Source of the DNA: an uncultured Eubacteriales bacterium
Lineage (GTDB): Bacteria > Bacillota_A > Clostridia > Christensenellales > Aristaeellaceae
DNA length: 21,797 nt
Direction of reading: 5' to 3'
NCBI GenBank assembly: GCA_944333375.1
Contig: CALVKX010000009.1
Span: forward strand, 1-21,797
Under the pieces are notes generated by a model. It was not told the origin of the DNA. It ran no database searches and saw only the letters and a program-made list of their open reading frames with translations. Below are positions 6,745 to 14,636 of the stretch, one piece after another. A program made the position numbers and the translations under genes. Position 1 is the stretch's first letter. Each line of letters starts with the position of its first letter.

Positions 6745-8291
6745 TCCCCACCCGCCTTATGACCGCCGATCTGGCCGTTTCGCTCGATGGTCGTACCGCC
6801 TTCCAGCAGGTTCATGCCCTTGAGCATGGCGTTTTTACCGAACTTGTCCTGGAGGGCCAGCGTGACCCGCTGTAGCCTGCGCTCCTTTTCCTCCGCGGCC
6901 TGCCGGGCCCTGCGTTCCCGGTCTGCCGCCGCGTAATCGGTAAACATGTCCAGCTGCTCCTCCCGCTCCCGCGGAATCTCCTCCTCGGGAATCAGGCCGC
7001 AGGCCGCGATATTGACCCGCCGAATCAGCAGGTTCTGGTCCACCACGCGGTCATAGAGCGCCATGACGGTTTTCATGACCGCGCGCGTGGAACTGGTATA
7101 GCGGTCGAGATTCCCGGTTCCGTGCGCGTACTTGGGGACCTTGCGCCCGTAGTGATCCTCAATGACCGGGCCGCGGTACCGCCTCCCCCGCTCCCCCGCC
7201 AGGCTTTCCCGGTCGTAGCCGATGGTCAGCACCATTTGCTTTGTGACCACATGTTGCCTGACCAGATCCAGTACCAGAAGCTCGGTCATCTCCCGCACGA
7301 TCAGCCGCCCCTTGTCAAAATCGTAGGGGCAGGAGAGCACCTGCCCGGAGGAAATGCTGCTGGCGGAGGGTTTATATTGCTTGATGATGTCCATCGTTAC
7401 CGGCTCCCAGCCCCAGGCATGATCGATAATCAGCTCAGCGTTGACGCCAAACGCCCTGTAGAGCCTCTCCTCACAAAGAGGAATGAGGGAGGCCCTCGCC
7501 ACATCCCCCATCGTGTAGAGCTGCATGGATTCCAGCTTTGCGGATATGCCCGGGCCGATGCGCCAGAAATCCGTCAGCGGCCTGTGCGTCCAGAGAAGCT
7601 CGCGGTATTTCGTTTCGTCCAGCTCCGCAATGCGCACCCCGTCCCTGTCGGGCGTGGCCTTCTTGGCCACGATGTCCATGGCGATCTTGGCCAGGTAGAG
7701 GTTTGTTCCGATGCCCGCCGTGGCGGTGATGCCCGTATGGTACAGCACGTCGCGCACCATGGTCATGGTCAGCTCATATGCCGTCATCCCATAGGTTTGC
7801 AGGTAACAGGTCACGTCGATAAAGACCTCGTCGATGGAATAGACGATGATATCCTCCGGGGCCACGTACTTGAGATAGGTCGCGTAGATCCGGCTGCTGT
7901 ATTCCTCGTACAGCCGCATCCGCGGCGGAGCCACGATGCAGGACAATTCCAGCGACGGATCATCCGCCAGCGCCTCGGCATCAAACGAAGCGCCGCAAAA
8001 ACGGTATTCTCCGCTCTCCGGGTCGATTCGAAGCGCGCCTGAGCGAATCCCGGCGCACAGCCGCTCCCGGTTGATCTGGCGGATGCGTTGGTTCACCTCA
8101 AACAGGCGCGGGCGGCCCGGTACCTTATGCGCCTTCAGCGCAGGGGATACGGCCAGGCAGATGGTCTTTTCCGTGCGGCTCTCGTCGGCCACGACCAGAT
8201 GGGTGGTCAAAGGGTTGAGATGGCGTTCCACACATTCCACGCTCGCATAAAAGCTCTTGGCGTCGATGGCGGCGTACTGCCGGGACGTCAT
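6741..8291 (-). CDS. Y-family translesion DNA polymerase (DinB/UmuC/UvrX-like)
   Basis: A 516-residue lesion-bypass polymerase. The palm motifs are intact: YAAIDAKSFYASVEC with D10 at the N-terminus, and YSIDEVFIDV with D154 and E155. Helix-hairpin-helix and little-finger regions follow (for example WRIGPGISAKLESM). It is longer than E. coli Pol IV (about 350) and similar to the long UvrX-type enzymes of Bacillota. The frame extends upstream to 8384, but I chose 8291: the family motif begins there and GGGGAGGG lies about 7 nt upstream. The longer start would overlap the preceding gene. It is coupled to YolD downstream and follows a LexA-type repressor and a small conserved protein, so expression is probably DNA-damage induced. 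Confidence 0.92.
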   Translation of the reverse strand: MTSRQYAAIDAKSFYASVECVERHLNPLTTHLVVADESRTEKTICLAVSPALKAHKVPGRPRLFEVNQRIRQINRERLCAGIRSGALRIDPESGEYRFCGASFDAEALADDPSLELSCIVAPPRMRLYEEYSSRIYATYLKYVAPEDIIVYSIDEVFIDVTCYLQTYGMTAYELTMTMVRDVLYHTGITATAGIGTNLYLAKIAMDIVAKKATPDRDGVRIAELDETKYRELLWTHRPLTDFWRIGPGISAKLESMQLYTMGDVARASLIPLCEERLYRAFGVNAELIIDHAWGWEPVTMDIIKQYKPSASSISSGQVLSCPYDFDKGRLIVREMTELLVLDLVRQHVVTKQMVLTIGYDRESLAGERGRRYRGPVIEDHYGRKVPKYAHGTGNLDRYTSSTRAVMKTVMALYDRVVDQNLLIRRVNIAACGLIPEEEIPREREEQLDMFTDYAAADRERRARQAAEEKERRLQRVTLALQDKFGKNAMLKGMNLLEGGTTIERNGQIGGHKAGGE

Positions 8292-8314
8292 GCGCTTTCC
8301 CTCCCCTCTCATCC

Positions 8315-8629
8315 TCAGGTTGCTTCCGCCGCCGCCTCCACATACCAACGGGCGATCCGGCTGGCGAAGGTCGAGTCCGTCCATTCAAAAAAGAGGTGTC
8401 GTTCCTCGCCCCGGATCACCACCGTATAGCAGGCTCCCTCCGCGCCCCGGCGGTAGACCCCGGCCGGCCGGTAATCCTTTACGGCCTCGATGGCGAACGT
8501 CCTTCCGTCCTTCCAGGTGATGGAGCGGGGCTGCATGTACCCCGTTGCGTCAAAATCAGAATTGACCTTCACATAGACCTTTTCCAGGCGCGGCGGCCTG
8601 CCGCCCCTGAGAGGCGCATGCTCCTTCAT
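8315..8629 (-). CDS. Small conserved protein of the damage-response cassette
   Basis: A 104-residue soluble protein I cannot assign to a named family. It has no signal peptide or membrane helix. It looks like a single beta-rich domain with notable stretches VYVKVNSDFDATGYMQPRSI, TWKDGRTFAIEAVKDYRPA and HLFFEWTD. My recollection is that similar proteins accompany LexA-like repressors and Y-family polymerases in Clostridia; no search was possible. A GAGGGGG site lies five bases before the ATG. It lies between the repressor and the polymerase (23 nt before the latter), which fits a role in the same stress response, either as a polymerase accessory factor or a nucleic-acid-binding protein. Function unknown. 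Confidence 0.75.
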   Translation of the reverse strand: MKEHAPLRGGRPPRLEKVYVKVNSDFDATGYMQPRSITWKDGRTFAIEAVKDYRPAGVYRRGAEGACYTVVIRGEERHLFFEWTDSTFASRIARWYVEAAAEAT

Positions 8630-8674
8630 GGGAACCCCCTCATCCTTTCTCTTTCATAGCGCTTGCCCAAGCCC

Positions 8675-9538
8675 TTACCGGCCGCACACATCGGACAGCT
8701 CGTCAGCAAACGCCTCGAAAAGCTCGTCGGTCTCATCCTTGGAAGGCAGGTCCTCCTCCGCCACAGGACCCAGCACCCGCCCGATCAGGCGCATATTGTC
8801 ATCGTCGCAGATGCGCATGGGTTTGTAGTTGTGATTAACGGAATACAGGCCGTCTTTTTCGTAGATCTTGACAAAGGGGGTCCCCGCCACGACGCAGGCA
8901 ATGGTATCGCCATAGGTCAGTTCGTCCGCCGCAACCCGTTGGACGAAAACCATTGATCCATCCGGGTAGTCCGGTTCCATGCTCCGGCCGTTGACTGGAA
9001 AGATTGCATCGGCGTGCTGAGCCTTTCGGCTGACCCGCACAAAAGCGGTGTGGGTTTCGGGCTCCTCATCCATCGGACCTCCGAAGCCCGCTGACAGTCC
9101 GACCTCGTGACAGGGCAGATGCATATAGCTTTTTCGCAGCGCCTCTCTCCGGGTGGCCCTCTGGCTTTCCAGAATCGCGTCGATCATCTTGACGAGCTGC
9201 GTCCTGTTCGGCTCGCTCATCAGCCGGTAATCCCGCACAATCTGACGCTCGGTGCGGGACAGCGTCGAGGCGCTAGGCAAGCCGAAGAATACCTCCAGCG
9301 GCATGCCCAGCACCTCGCACAGCTTCGGGATCAACGCCAGGTCCGGGCGTGACACGCCGCGTTCCCAGTTGCTGACGGTATTGGCCGTCAGGCCACAGGC
9401 ACGGCCGACCTGTTCCTGATCCATCTGCGCTTTCAGCCTGTAGTCCCTGATGGTGTTTCCAAAGGCAACGGCTGCCTTGCCGGCGTTTTTCTTCTCCGGC
9501 GCCGAAGCAACGCCGCATGCATTTTTCTTATCGGACAT
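8675..9538 (-). CDS. LexA/UmuD-type self-cleaving repressor with XRE helix-turn-helix
   Basis: A 287-residue repressor. An N-terminal tail rich in Lys and Ala precedes an XRE/Cro HTH (about 27-85: QEQVGRACGLTANTVSNWERG). A C-terminal S24 peptidase domain follows. The self-cleavage site is probably A150-G151 in GLSAGFGG, the nucleophile S186 in NGRSMEPD and the general base K224 in TPFVKIYE. Family logic: RecA filaments on damaged DNA trigger cleavage and derepression. The frame opens further upstream to 9622, but that start lies upstream of the promoter hexamers (9584-9612) and is excluded. The site before 9538 is modest (AAAGGCGG). It heads the polymerase cassette, so it likely represses itself and all four genes. 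It differs from housekeeping LexA in having an XRE-type rather than a LexA winged-helix DNA-binding domain. Confidence 0.9.
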   Translation of the reverse strand: MSDKKNACGVASAPEKKNAGKAAVAFGNTIRDYRLKAQMDQEQVGRACGLTANTVSNWERGVSRPDLALIPKLCEVLGMPLEVFFGLPSASTLSRTERQIVRDYRLMSEPNRTQLVKMIDAILESQRATRREALRKSYMHLPCHEVGLSAGFGGPMDEEPETHTAFVRVSRKAQHADAIFPVNGRSMEPDYPDGSMVFVQRVAADELTYGDTIACVVAGTPFVKIYEKDGLYSVNHNYKPMRICDDDNMRLIGRVLGPVAEEDLPSKDETDELFEAFADELSDVCGR

Positions 9539-9583
9539 AAAGCACCGCCTTTCTCGGCAGGAGTGTATTTCGGCTGTACCTAA

Positions 9584-9612
9584 AGCATAGCACAAGATTC
9601 TTTGATTGTAAA
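9584..9612 (-). promoter_or_regulatory. Promoter of the repressor-polymerase cassette
   Basis: Minus-strand TTTACA (9607-9612), 17-bp spacer, TATGCT (9584-9589), about 46 bp before the repressor ATG. The direct repeat at 9591-9632 occupies its spacer. Confidence 0.65.
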
Positions 9613-9632
9613 CCATTATCACAAGATTTTTT
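9591..9632. repeat. 13-bp direct repeat at the cassette promoter, candidate repressor operators
   Basis: CACAAGATTCTTT (9591-9603) and CACAAGATTTTTT (9620-9632) agree at 12 of 13 positions and start 29 bp apart, close to three helical turns. The first lies wholly inside the -35/-10 spacer and the second just upstream of the -35. This is a natural layout for autorepression by the XRE/S24 protein. The repeats are not palindromes, so binding as asymmetric half-sites is assumed. Confidence 0.45.
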
Positions 9633-9848
9633 ACGTCCGTTTCAAATTCTTTCAGCCATCCTCAAGCAGGCTTGCAGACTCTGAATATAGCACATTTCAA
9701 TTAAAATCAGGATTTTTGACGTCCTGTTTTTTATCAGGAGAATATTATCTTTCCCTGCACGGCTATATAGCAAAAGAATCTTGGTCCAAAATATACCATG
9801 CATCAGTCCACAAAACCTGCGACCACAACATCCGCAATGCCAAAATGC
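9633..9848. other. Intergenic stretch without a recognisable gene
   Basis: This AT-richer stretch separates the terminator of the catabolic operon from the promoter of the damage cassette. I found no credible coding frame. The only structure is a weak 5-bp stem CAGGA/TCCTG (9708-9712 with 9722-9726) followed by six T residues on the plus strand. Confidence 0.5.
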
Positions 9849-9880
9849 AAAAAGCAGCCGGCAGCGCGGCGGCTGCCGGC
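9849..9880 (-). terminator. Intrinsic terminator of the catabolic operon
   Basis: On the minus strand a perfect 9-bp GC stem, GCCGGCAGC with GCTGCCGGC (9872-9880 with 9857-9865) and a 6-nt loop, is followed by TGCTTTTTGCATTTT. It is about 70 nt after the LarA-family stop and ends the run of genes starting near 20351. Confidence 0.9.
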
Positions 9881-9947
9881 CGGAAAAGCCTTCTGTTTTT
9901 TGCTGTCCTCTTGACGTGGAAGCGTTTCGACGCTGGGGCGTGTTTTT

Positions 9948-11441
9948 TCAACCCCCGCAGGGATGGACGATGCCGTCGCGGGTATGGCTGTTTTGCGCCG
10001 GGTCCTTCATGCACAGGTGGACCGCCGCGGTGGTAAAGGTCCTGGGCAGGGCGAGGATGTTGGGGTTCTCGCCCACAAATTTCTTTTTGGCGTCCTCCAG
10101 CGCTTCCTCAAACGTGGCGCGGGTCTTAAGGCCCATGCCGCGCGCAATGCCGGGCTCCCGCGCGCCGACGATGTAAATGGCGCTGGTGTTCATCTCGGCG
10201 ATATGGCCGCAGCTCATCATGCTGAAGCCATGAAACGGATGGAAGGCGTTGGCGAAGCGGTACTTGCGGATGTATTCCTGGTTGGTGGCGAAGTATTCGC
10301 CATAGCGGTTCATGTCCGGCAGGGTCTGCATGTAGTCGTGCTGGAACATCTCATACAGCTCCCGCAGATAGGGCCAGCGCTCGTCATGGAAGTACCCGTC
10401 GCAAATCGAGGAGACGATGAATACGCATCGGTCGCTGAGCACCCGCTTGTGGCGGATCACCTGCGCGGAGAGCGCCTGCATCATCTGGATGGGGTTGGTA
10501 CCCATGCCGTTTCCGTAATGGAAGTTGGTGGGCATGCCAAAGACCACCACGTCGTACTTCTTTTCCGCCCAGTGCACATACGTGCGCCTGTCCGCCGTCT
10601 TCCAACTGACGGGCTGCATTTCCCGGGCATAGCCGGAGTTGATTTCAATCTGACGGCTTTTGGTGTCCAGCACAGCGTCGCAGCAGAAGAACTTCTTGCC
10701 CATCTTTTCTTCCATCCACATGCCCTGGGTATCGAACTTGGAACGCATTTCGCTGGAGGTGGAGACGGGCACGAAATCCGGCTTGTGCATGACCTGCGGC
10801 ACATGATGCGCCGCGATGGAACGCCAGTGGCTGATGCCGGTGGCGCAGTGCTTGTATCCGCCGGAGTAGCCGCCATAGGGGTTGCCCTGGGTGTGGCCGA
10901 TGAGGATCGGAATGTCCGCGTCATAGACATATTTGTTCATGATGACGTGGTCGCCGTTGGGCGCGCGGCCAAGATCCACCAGATGGTCATAATCCTCGCT
11001 GTCATGGCTTGTGATCTGTCCCGTGTACCAGAACTCGTCAAACAGCGCGTCGCCCAGAATGGTCTTCATCTCCGGCACGGTTGCCCTGGGATGAAGCCCG
11101 TTGGAAAAGAGCAGCAGGATGTCCTTTTTCTCCACGCCGGCGGCATACAGCTCGTCCAGGCAGGCGCGGATGGCCACCTTGCGGTGGCTGGTGGGCTGGT
11201 TGCCACCCTTGACGATGTCGGGAATGACGATCGCCACAGTGCTGCCTGGCCGCGCCAGCTCCCCAAGGGCAGGCATGCCGATCGGATGGCGGATGCTCTC
11301 CAGGGTGGCGGCATACAAGCTATCCCAGTCCTGCGGCAGGCACGGCGGGTCTGCCACCGTTTCTCCGGGAATGAACACATCGGTGGTGTCCGGCAGATTG
11401 GCGCTCATCATGCCCTGACCGTATTCAAAATCCAGCTTCAT
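9948..11441 (-). CDS. LarA-family nickel-pincer racemase/epimerase (DUF2088)
   Basis: A 497-residue protein of the lactate racemase family, which inverts alpha-hydroxy acids using a covalently bound nickel-pincer nucleotide. Relevant residues appear conserved: H117 in NGLHPRAT and H183 in IGHTQGNP are 66 apart, as are H108 and H174 of L. plantarum LarA. K197 in SGGYKHCATG and H213 are 16 apart, as are cofactor-bearing K184 and Ni ligand H200 (numbers from memory). It is longer than LarA (about 424), and PDIVKGGNQPT replaces the usual substrate loop, so the substrate is probably not lactate; a sugar acid is possible. No cofactor genes (larB, larC, larE) are in the window. Start 11441 has GAGG about 10 nt upstream; the frame five codons longer would overlap the TIM gene. 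Last gene of the operon. Confidence 0.8.
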   Translation of the reverse strand: MKLDFEYGQGMMSANLPDTTDVFIPGETVADPPCLPQDWDSLYAATLESIRHPIGMPALGELARPGSTVAIVIPDIVKGGNQPTSHRKVAIRACLDELYAAGVEKKDILLLFSNGLHPRATVPEMKTILGDALFDEFWYTGQITSHDSEDYDHLVDLGRAPNGDHVIMNKYVYDADIPILIGHTQGNPYGGYSGGYKHCATGISHWRSIAAHHVPQVMHKPDFVPVSTSSEMRSKFDTQGMWMEEKMGKKFFCCDAVLDTKSRQIEINSGYAREMQPVSWKTADRRTYVHWAEKKYDVVVFGMPTNFHYGNGMGTNPIQMMQALSAQVIRHKRVLSDRCVFIVSSICDGYFHDERWPYLRELYEMFQHDYMQTLPDMNRYGEYFATNQEYIRKYRFANAFHPFHGFSMMSCGHIAEMNTSAIYIVGAREPGIARGMGLKTRATFEEALEDAKKKFVGENPNILALPRTFTTAAVHLCMKDPAQNSHTRDGIVHPCGG

Positions 11442-11452
11442 AAAAACACGCC

Positions 11453-12292
11453 TCACTTTCCAAGGTACTTTCGGATGATCTGGAGGTATTCGTCTGGATA
11501 GAAGCCGATTTCACCGCTGAAACGGGTTAGCGCGATGAGGCCGCCATCAATTTCCGGGATGGAAGACAGCATCTGGGCATTGTCCTGCTTCAGCCCGCCG
11601 CCGTAGACCACCGCAAGTCCGCCCGTCCGCTCCTTGACAAAGCGGGCGATTTTGGTGATATACTCCCTGCCCGCCGGGGTTTTGCCGGGGCCGATGGACC
11701 ATATGGGCTCATAGGCGATCACCACGCGGCTTTTGTCCACGCCCTCCAGGCCCAGCGCGAGCTGCAGCCCGAGCACCTCCTGCCACCTGTCCTGCTCCTC
11801 GCTGGTTTCGCCGATGCAGTACAGCACGCTCAGCCCCGCGGCCTGCGCCGCCTTGATTTCCTGATTGAGCAGGGCATTGACCGCATTGGCAGCGGCCTGG
11901 CCGGTTACGCCCGCCTGGGCCAGCACGCCCATCTTGTCGCCGCGTTCCTCGCAATGGCCGATCAACGCGCTTTCACAGCCCAACTCCGCAGCGGCGTTGG
12001 CCGTGCGGTTGGAGGTGAAGGCGCCGAAGTTCCCGCCAATGGCCGTATCTGCGCGATAGACGCCCTGGCAGCCGACCTTGACGGGACTTCCCTCGCATCG
12101 CGCGGCAGCGGCGGCGAGCAGATGCGCCTCGGGAAAAAACATCACATATTCCGCCTCAGGCCAGGCCTTCAGCGCCTCCTGCGTTCCGCGCACGATGCTT
12201 GCGCCCCAGTCCGCCATGGGCGCAAGCCGGTTCACGCCGCCGCGAGCCGCAGAGATGTCAAAGCGCTTGAGGTTGAGATAGATGTGTTTCAT
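11453..12292 (-). CDS. Divergent triose-phosphate isomerase family protein
   Basis: A 279-residue TIM-barrel isomerase. The catalytic set is intact: N7 and K9 in YLNLKRF, H113 in IGHCEER and E195 in AYEPIWSIGPGKTP, followed by the phosphate-binding YGGGLKQDN. It differs from housekeeping TpiA: it is about 30 residues longer, has GHCEER instead of GHSERR, and a changed region before the last helix (GGLIALTRFSGEIGF). TIM relatives such as those for erythrulose phosphates show similar drift, so the substrate may be a four-carbon or modified triose phosphate rather than DHAP. Its ATG overlaps the aldolase stop by one base (TGATG), implying coupled translation and a shared pathway. Family firm, exact reaction open. 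Confidence 0.85.
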   Translation of the reverse strand: MKHIYLNLKRFDISAARGGVNRLAPMADWGASIVRGTQEALKAWPEAEYVMFFPEAHLLAAAAARCEGSPVKVGCQGVYRADTAIGGNFGAFTSNRTANAAAELGCESALIGHCEERGDKMGVLAQAGVTGQAAANAVNALLNQEIKAAQAAGLSVLYCIGETSEEQDRWQEVLGLQLALGLEGVDKSRVVIAYEPIWSIGPGKTPAGREYITKIARFVKERTGGLAVVYGGGLKQDNAQMLSSIPEIDGGLIALTRFSGEIGFYPDEYLQIIRKYLGK

Positions 12293-13452
12293 CAGATCCC
12301 CTCCTTGCGGTAGAAGTCCGCCATCTGCTCCAGGGTCCTTATTTCAACCCTGGGCGCCTTGCCCACGCTGCCGAATTCCACGATCAGCATGCCCACAACC
12401 TCCTTCACGCCCCGCTCAATGCAGGCGCATACCTGCGCGACGTCGTCATCGGGGACCTCGCCGTACATCACGGTACGCATCAGAGGCGGCAGGAAGGCGC
12501 GGGGATCAAACTGCTCGGGCTTGGACTCAAGCAACTCGTACACGCCGCCGATGGAGGCACTTTGCCTGAGCGCGGGGAACTTTGCAAAGAGCTCCTTGAG
12601 GTTGCGCGTCACGGCCAGGCGGATGTCGGTATCCACGTTGATCTTGCGGATGCCGCAGGGGATGGCCGCCTTGAGCTCGCTCAGGGCGATGCCGTAGGCG
12701 TTCTGGATGCGGCCGCCCAGGGCGTTGATCTCCTCGACGATATACTGGGGCACGGTGGAGGAGCCATGGCTGACCAGATAGGCCGTCAGCCCTTCATGCA
12801 GCAGGCACTCGCGGACTGCAACGGCGATTTCTTTGCGCAGCTTGACGTCCTTGCCCTTGCTGGCGCCGTGCATGGTGCCGTAGCTGATGGCCAGCGCGTC
12901 CACCTTGGTGCGGCGGATGAATTCCACAGCGTCCAGGGGATTGGTATAGGTAGAGGACGCCGCGTGCACGTGGTCCTCCACCCCGGCCAGGACGCCCAGC
13001 TCTCCCTCGACGCTCACGCCCAGCGGATGGGCATATTTGACCACCTCGCGGGTCAGCTCGACGTTTTGCTCAAAGGGCAGGCTGCTTCCATCGATCATCA
13101 CGGAGGTATAGCCGCCGTCGACGGCCGCCCGGACGCTCTCGAAGTTGCGGCCGTGGTCCAGGTGAAGCGCGATGGGGATGGGGCTGTCGGAGCCGTATTT
13201 CTTCACCGCGTCGCCGATGTTTCTTGCGCCGGCGATCTTGTCCTCGGTGGTGCCGTTGGCAAAGTCCGTGCGTCCGCCCATAAAAGCGTTTGCCAGATCC
13301 GCTCCCTGCAAAATCGCAGGGCTTCGGAACTGCTCGTGCACTTCAATGACGGCCTTGGCCTGACACACGGCATTGACGTTAAAGGCTCCCTGCGCATAGC
13401 AGGGCGTTCCCTGGGTCGCTTCCAGAATGGGACGAAGGGGGATCAAAGGCAT
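12292..13452 (-). CDS. fba: Class II (zinc) ketose-bisphosphate aldolase
   Basis: A 386-residue zinc aldolase of the FbaA/GatY/KbaY superfamily. Metal and catalytic residues are visible: D99 and H100 in HLDHGRNF, the E149/E151 pair in SVEGELG, H195 in YGTMHGASKG and H229 in VSHGSSTVP. The phosphate-binding KINVDTDIRLA is at about 270-280. Members cleave fructose-, tagatose- or related ketose-1,6-bisphosphates to DHAP plus an aldehyde. The protein is longer than E. coli GatY or KbaY (about 285), with a C-terminal extension. GGAG lies nine bases before the ATG. It sits 15 nt after nagA and is coupled to a TIM-type isomerase. Fructose-1,6-bisphosphate is the default substrate, but neighbours with unusual features leave room for another. 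Confidence 0.9.
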   Translation of the reverse strand: MPLIPLRPILEATQGTPCYAQGAFNVNAVCQAKAVIEVHEQFRSPAILQGADLANAFMGGRTDFANGTTEDKIAGARNIGDAVKKYGSDSPIPIALHLDHGRNFESVRAAVDGGYTSVMIDGSSLPFEQNVELTREVVKYAHPLGVSVEGELGVLAGVEDHVHAASSTYTNPLDAVEFIRRTKVDALAISYGTMHGASKGKDVKLRKEIAVAVRECLLHEGLTAYLVSHGSSTVPQYIVEEINALGGRIQNAYGIALSELKAAIPCGIRKINVDTDIRLAVTRNLKELFAKFPALRQSASIGGVYELLESKPEQFDPRAFLPPLMRTVMYGEVPDDDVAQVCACIERGVKEVVGMLIVEFGSVGKAPRVEIRTLEQMADFYRKEGI

Positions 13453-13467
13453 GGTTTGGCGCTCCTT

Positions 13468-14625
13468 TCATTCTTTTGAGGCACAGTAGACGGTCTGCCC
13501 GCCCACGATGGTCATGGCAACTTCCAACTTTTCTCCCAACAGAACCAGGTCCGCGTCCAGGCCCGGCTGAATCCTTCCCTTGCGGTCATCCAACCTCAGC
13601 GCTGCCGCGGGGTTTTCGCTCAGCAGGGGCAGCACGTCCTCCAGGGGATGGCCGGTAAAGCGGATCAGATTGCGCAAAGCCTGAATCATGGTCAGCGTGC
13701 TGCCGGCGCGCGTGCCGGTGTCGGCGAGCTTGGCGTCGCCGTCCTTGACGATCACGTCGTTGACGCCCAGCCGGTAGTTTCCGTCCGGCAGCCCCGCGGC
13801 CATGATGCTGTCGGTCACGGCCATGACCCGGTCCCAGCCCTTGCACTTGAGCAGCAGGCGCACCGAGGCGGGATGGAGATGCCTTCCGTCGCAGATGGCC
13901 TCGCACCACACGTCCGACTCCATCACCGCGCCCATGATCGCGGGCTCATGCTGGTGGAACAGTCGCATGGCGTTAAAGGTGTGCGTGGCGCACCGCGCGC
14001 CCAGGCGGATGGCCTCCATCGCCGTGGCGTAGTCCGCCCCCGAGTGACCGATGGCCACGGGTACCTCGTCTTTGACTTGCGCGATCATCTCCGGCACGCC
14101 TTCCACCTCGGGCGAAACCGTCAGGTAACGCACCACGCCCTCAAACGCTTCCTGATAGCGGCGAAGCAGCGCGGCGCTGCCTTTTTTCAGCAGGTGCTCA
14201 GGCATGGCGCCCTTATACTCCGGCGCCAGGAACGGGCCTTCCAGATGCGCGCCCAGAAGCTGCGCGCCATAGCCCCGGCGTTTTTGCACCGCGCAGATGC
14301 AGGACAGACAGCGCAGGGTGGTTTCCTCTGTATCCGTCAGAACGCTTGCGTTCCAGGCCGTGGTGCCCTGGCTTGCGAAAAAGGCGGCGATTTTTTCCAG
14401 GCCTGCCTCGTCTGCGGCATTGACGTCCACCCCGGCCGCGCCGTGGGTATGCGCGTCAATAAAGCCGGGAACCAGCCGCAGGCCATGGCAGTCCACCGTC
14501 TGTGCGCCCTCCGCCTCCAGGCGGGGACCGACGGCCTCGATGCGCCCATGAGAGCAGAGGACATCGCCCGGAGCGAAGGCATGGTCCCGGTAAATCAGGG
14601 CGTTTTTCAAAAGCATTTTTTCCAT
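13468..14625 (-). CDS. nagA: N-acetylglucosamine-6-phosphate deacetylase
   Basis: A 385-residue amidohydrolase that removes acetate from GlcNAc-6-phosphate. Motifs in order: DAHTHGAAG (H59, H61), metal ligand E129 in AHLEGPFL, H194 in IGHSGADY, H215 in THTFNAM, substrate-binding CDGRHLHP (about 246-252) and catalytic D272 in VTDSIMAAG. The frame is open to 14832, but I chose 14625: GAGGTG overlaps the end of nagB eight bases upstream, and the extra residues are Arg-rich read-through of the nagB region. It follows the nagB-like gene by 11 nt and precedes the aldolase. The family match is strong. Other N-acetyl hexosamine phosphates (for example N-acetylgalactosamine-6-phosphate, as with AgaA) are possible substrates. 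Confidence 0.92.
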   Translation of the reverse strand: MEKMLLKNALIYRDHAFAPGDVLCSHGRIEAVGPRLEAEGAQTVDCHGLRLVPGFIDAHTHGAAGVDVNAADEAGLEKIAAFFASQGTTAWNASVLTDTEETTLRCLSCICAVQKRRGYGAQLLGAHLEGPFLAPEYKGAMPEHLLKKGSAALLRRYQEAFEGVVRYLTVSPEVEGVPEMIAQVKDEVPVAIGHSGADYATAMEAIRLGARCATHTFNAMRLFHQHEPAIMGAVMESDVWCEAICDGRHLHPASVRLLLKCKGWDRVMAVTDSIMAAGLPDGNYRLGVNDVIVKDGDAKLADTGTRAGSTLTMIQALRNLIRFTGHPLEDVLPLLSENPAAALRLDDRKGRIQPGLDADLVLLGEKLEVAMTIVGGQTVYCASKE

Positions 14626-14636
14626 TTCGCCGCACC

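Noticed and set aside
9539..9622. Longer start for the LexA-like repressor
   Set aside because: That start lies upstream of the -35 and the extra residues run through the promoter and operator-like repeats, so they would not be transcribed from it.
9708..9732. Small hairpin plus T-run on the plus strand as a terminator
   Set aside because: Only a 5-bp stem with a 9-nt loop, and there is no plus-strand gene upstream.
9918..9931. Possible CcpA cre site (TGGAAGCGTTTCGA)
   Set aside because: Three conserved positions fail, and it lies downstream of the operon's last gene, not near a promoter.
9921..9934. Small AGCGT/ACGCT hairpin with UUCG loop
   Set aside because: Only five pairs and within 70 nt of a much stronger terminator; no independent role can be supported.
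9963..11501. 512-codon open frame on the plus strand
   Set aside because: Antisense to the LarA-family gene, with no recognisable motif or ribosome site. The same applies to the long plus-strand frames at 2523-4241, 12562-13479, 13648-14673 and 18781-19911.
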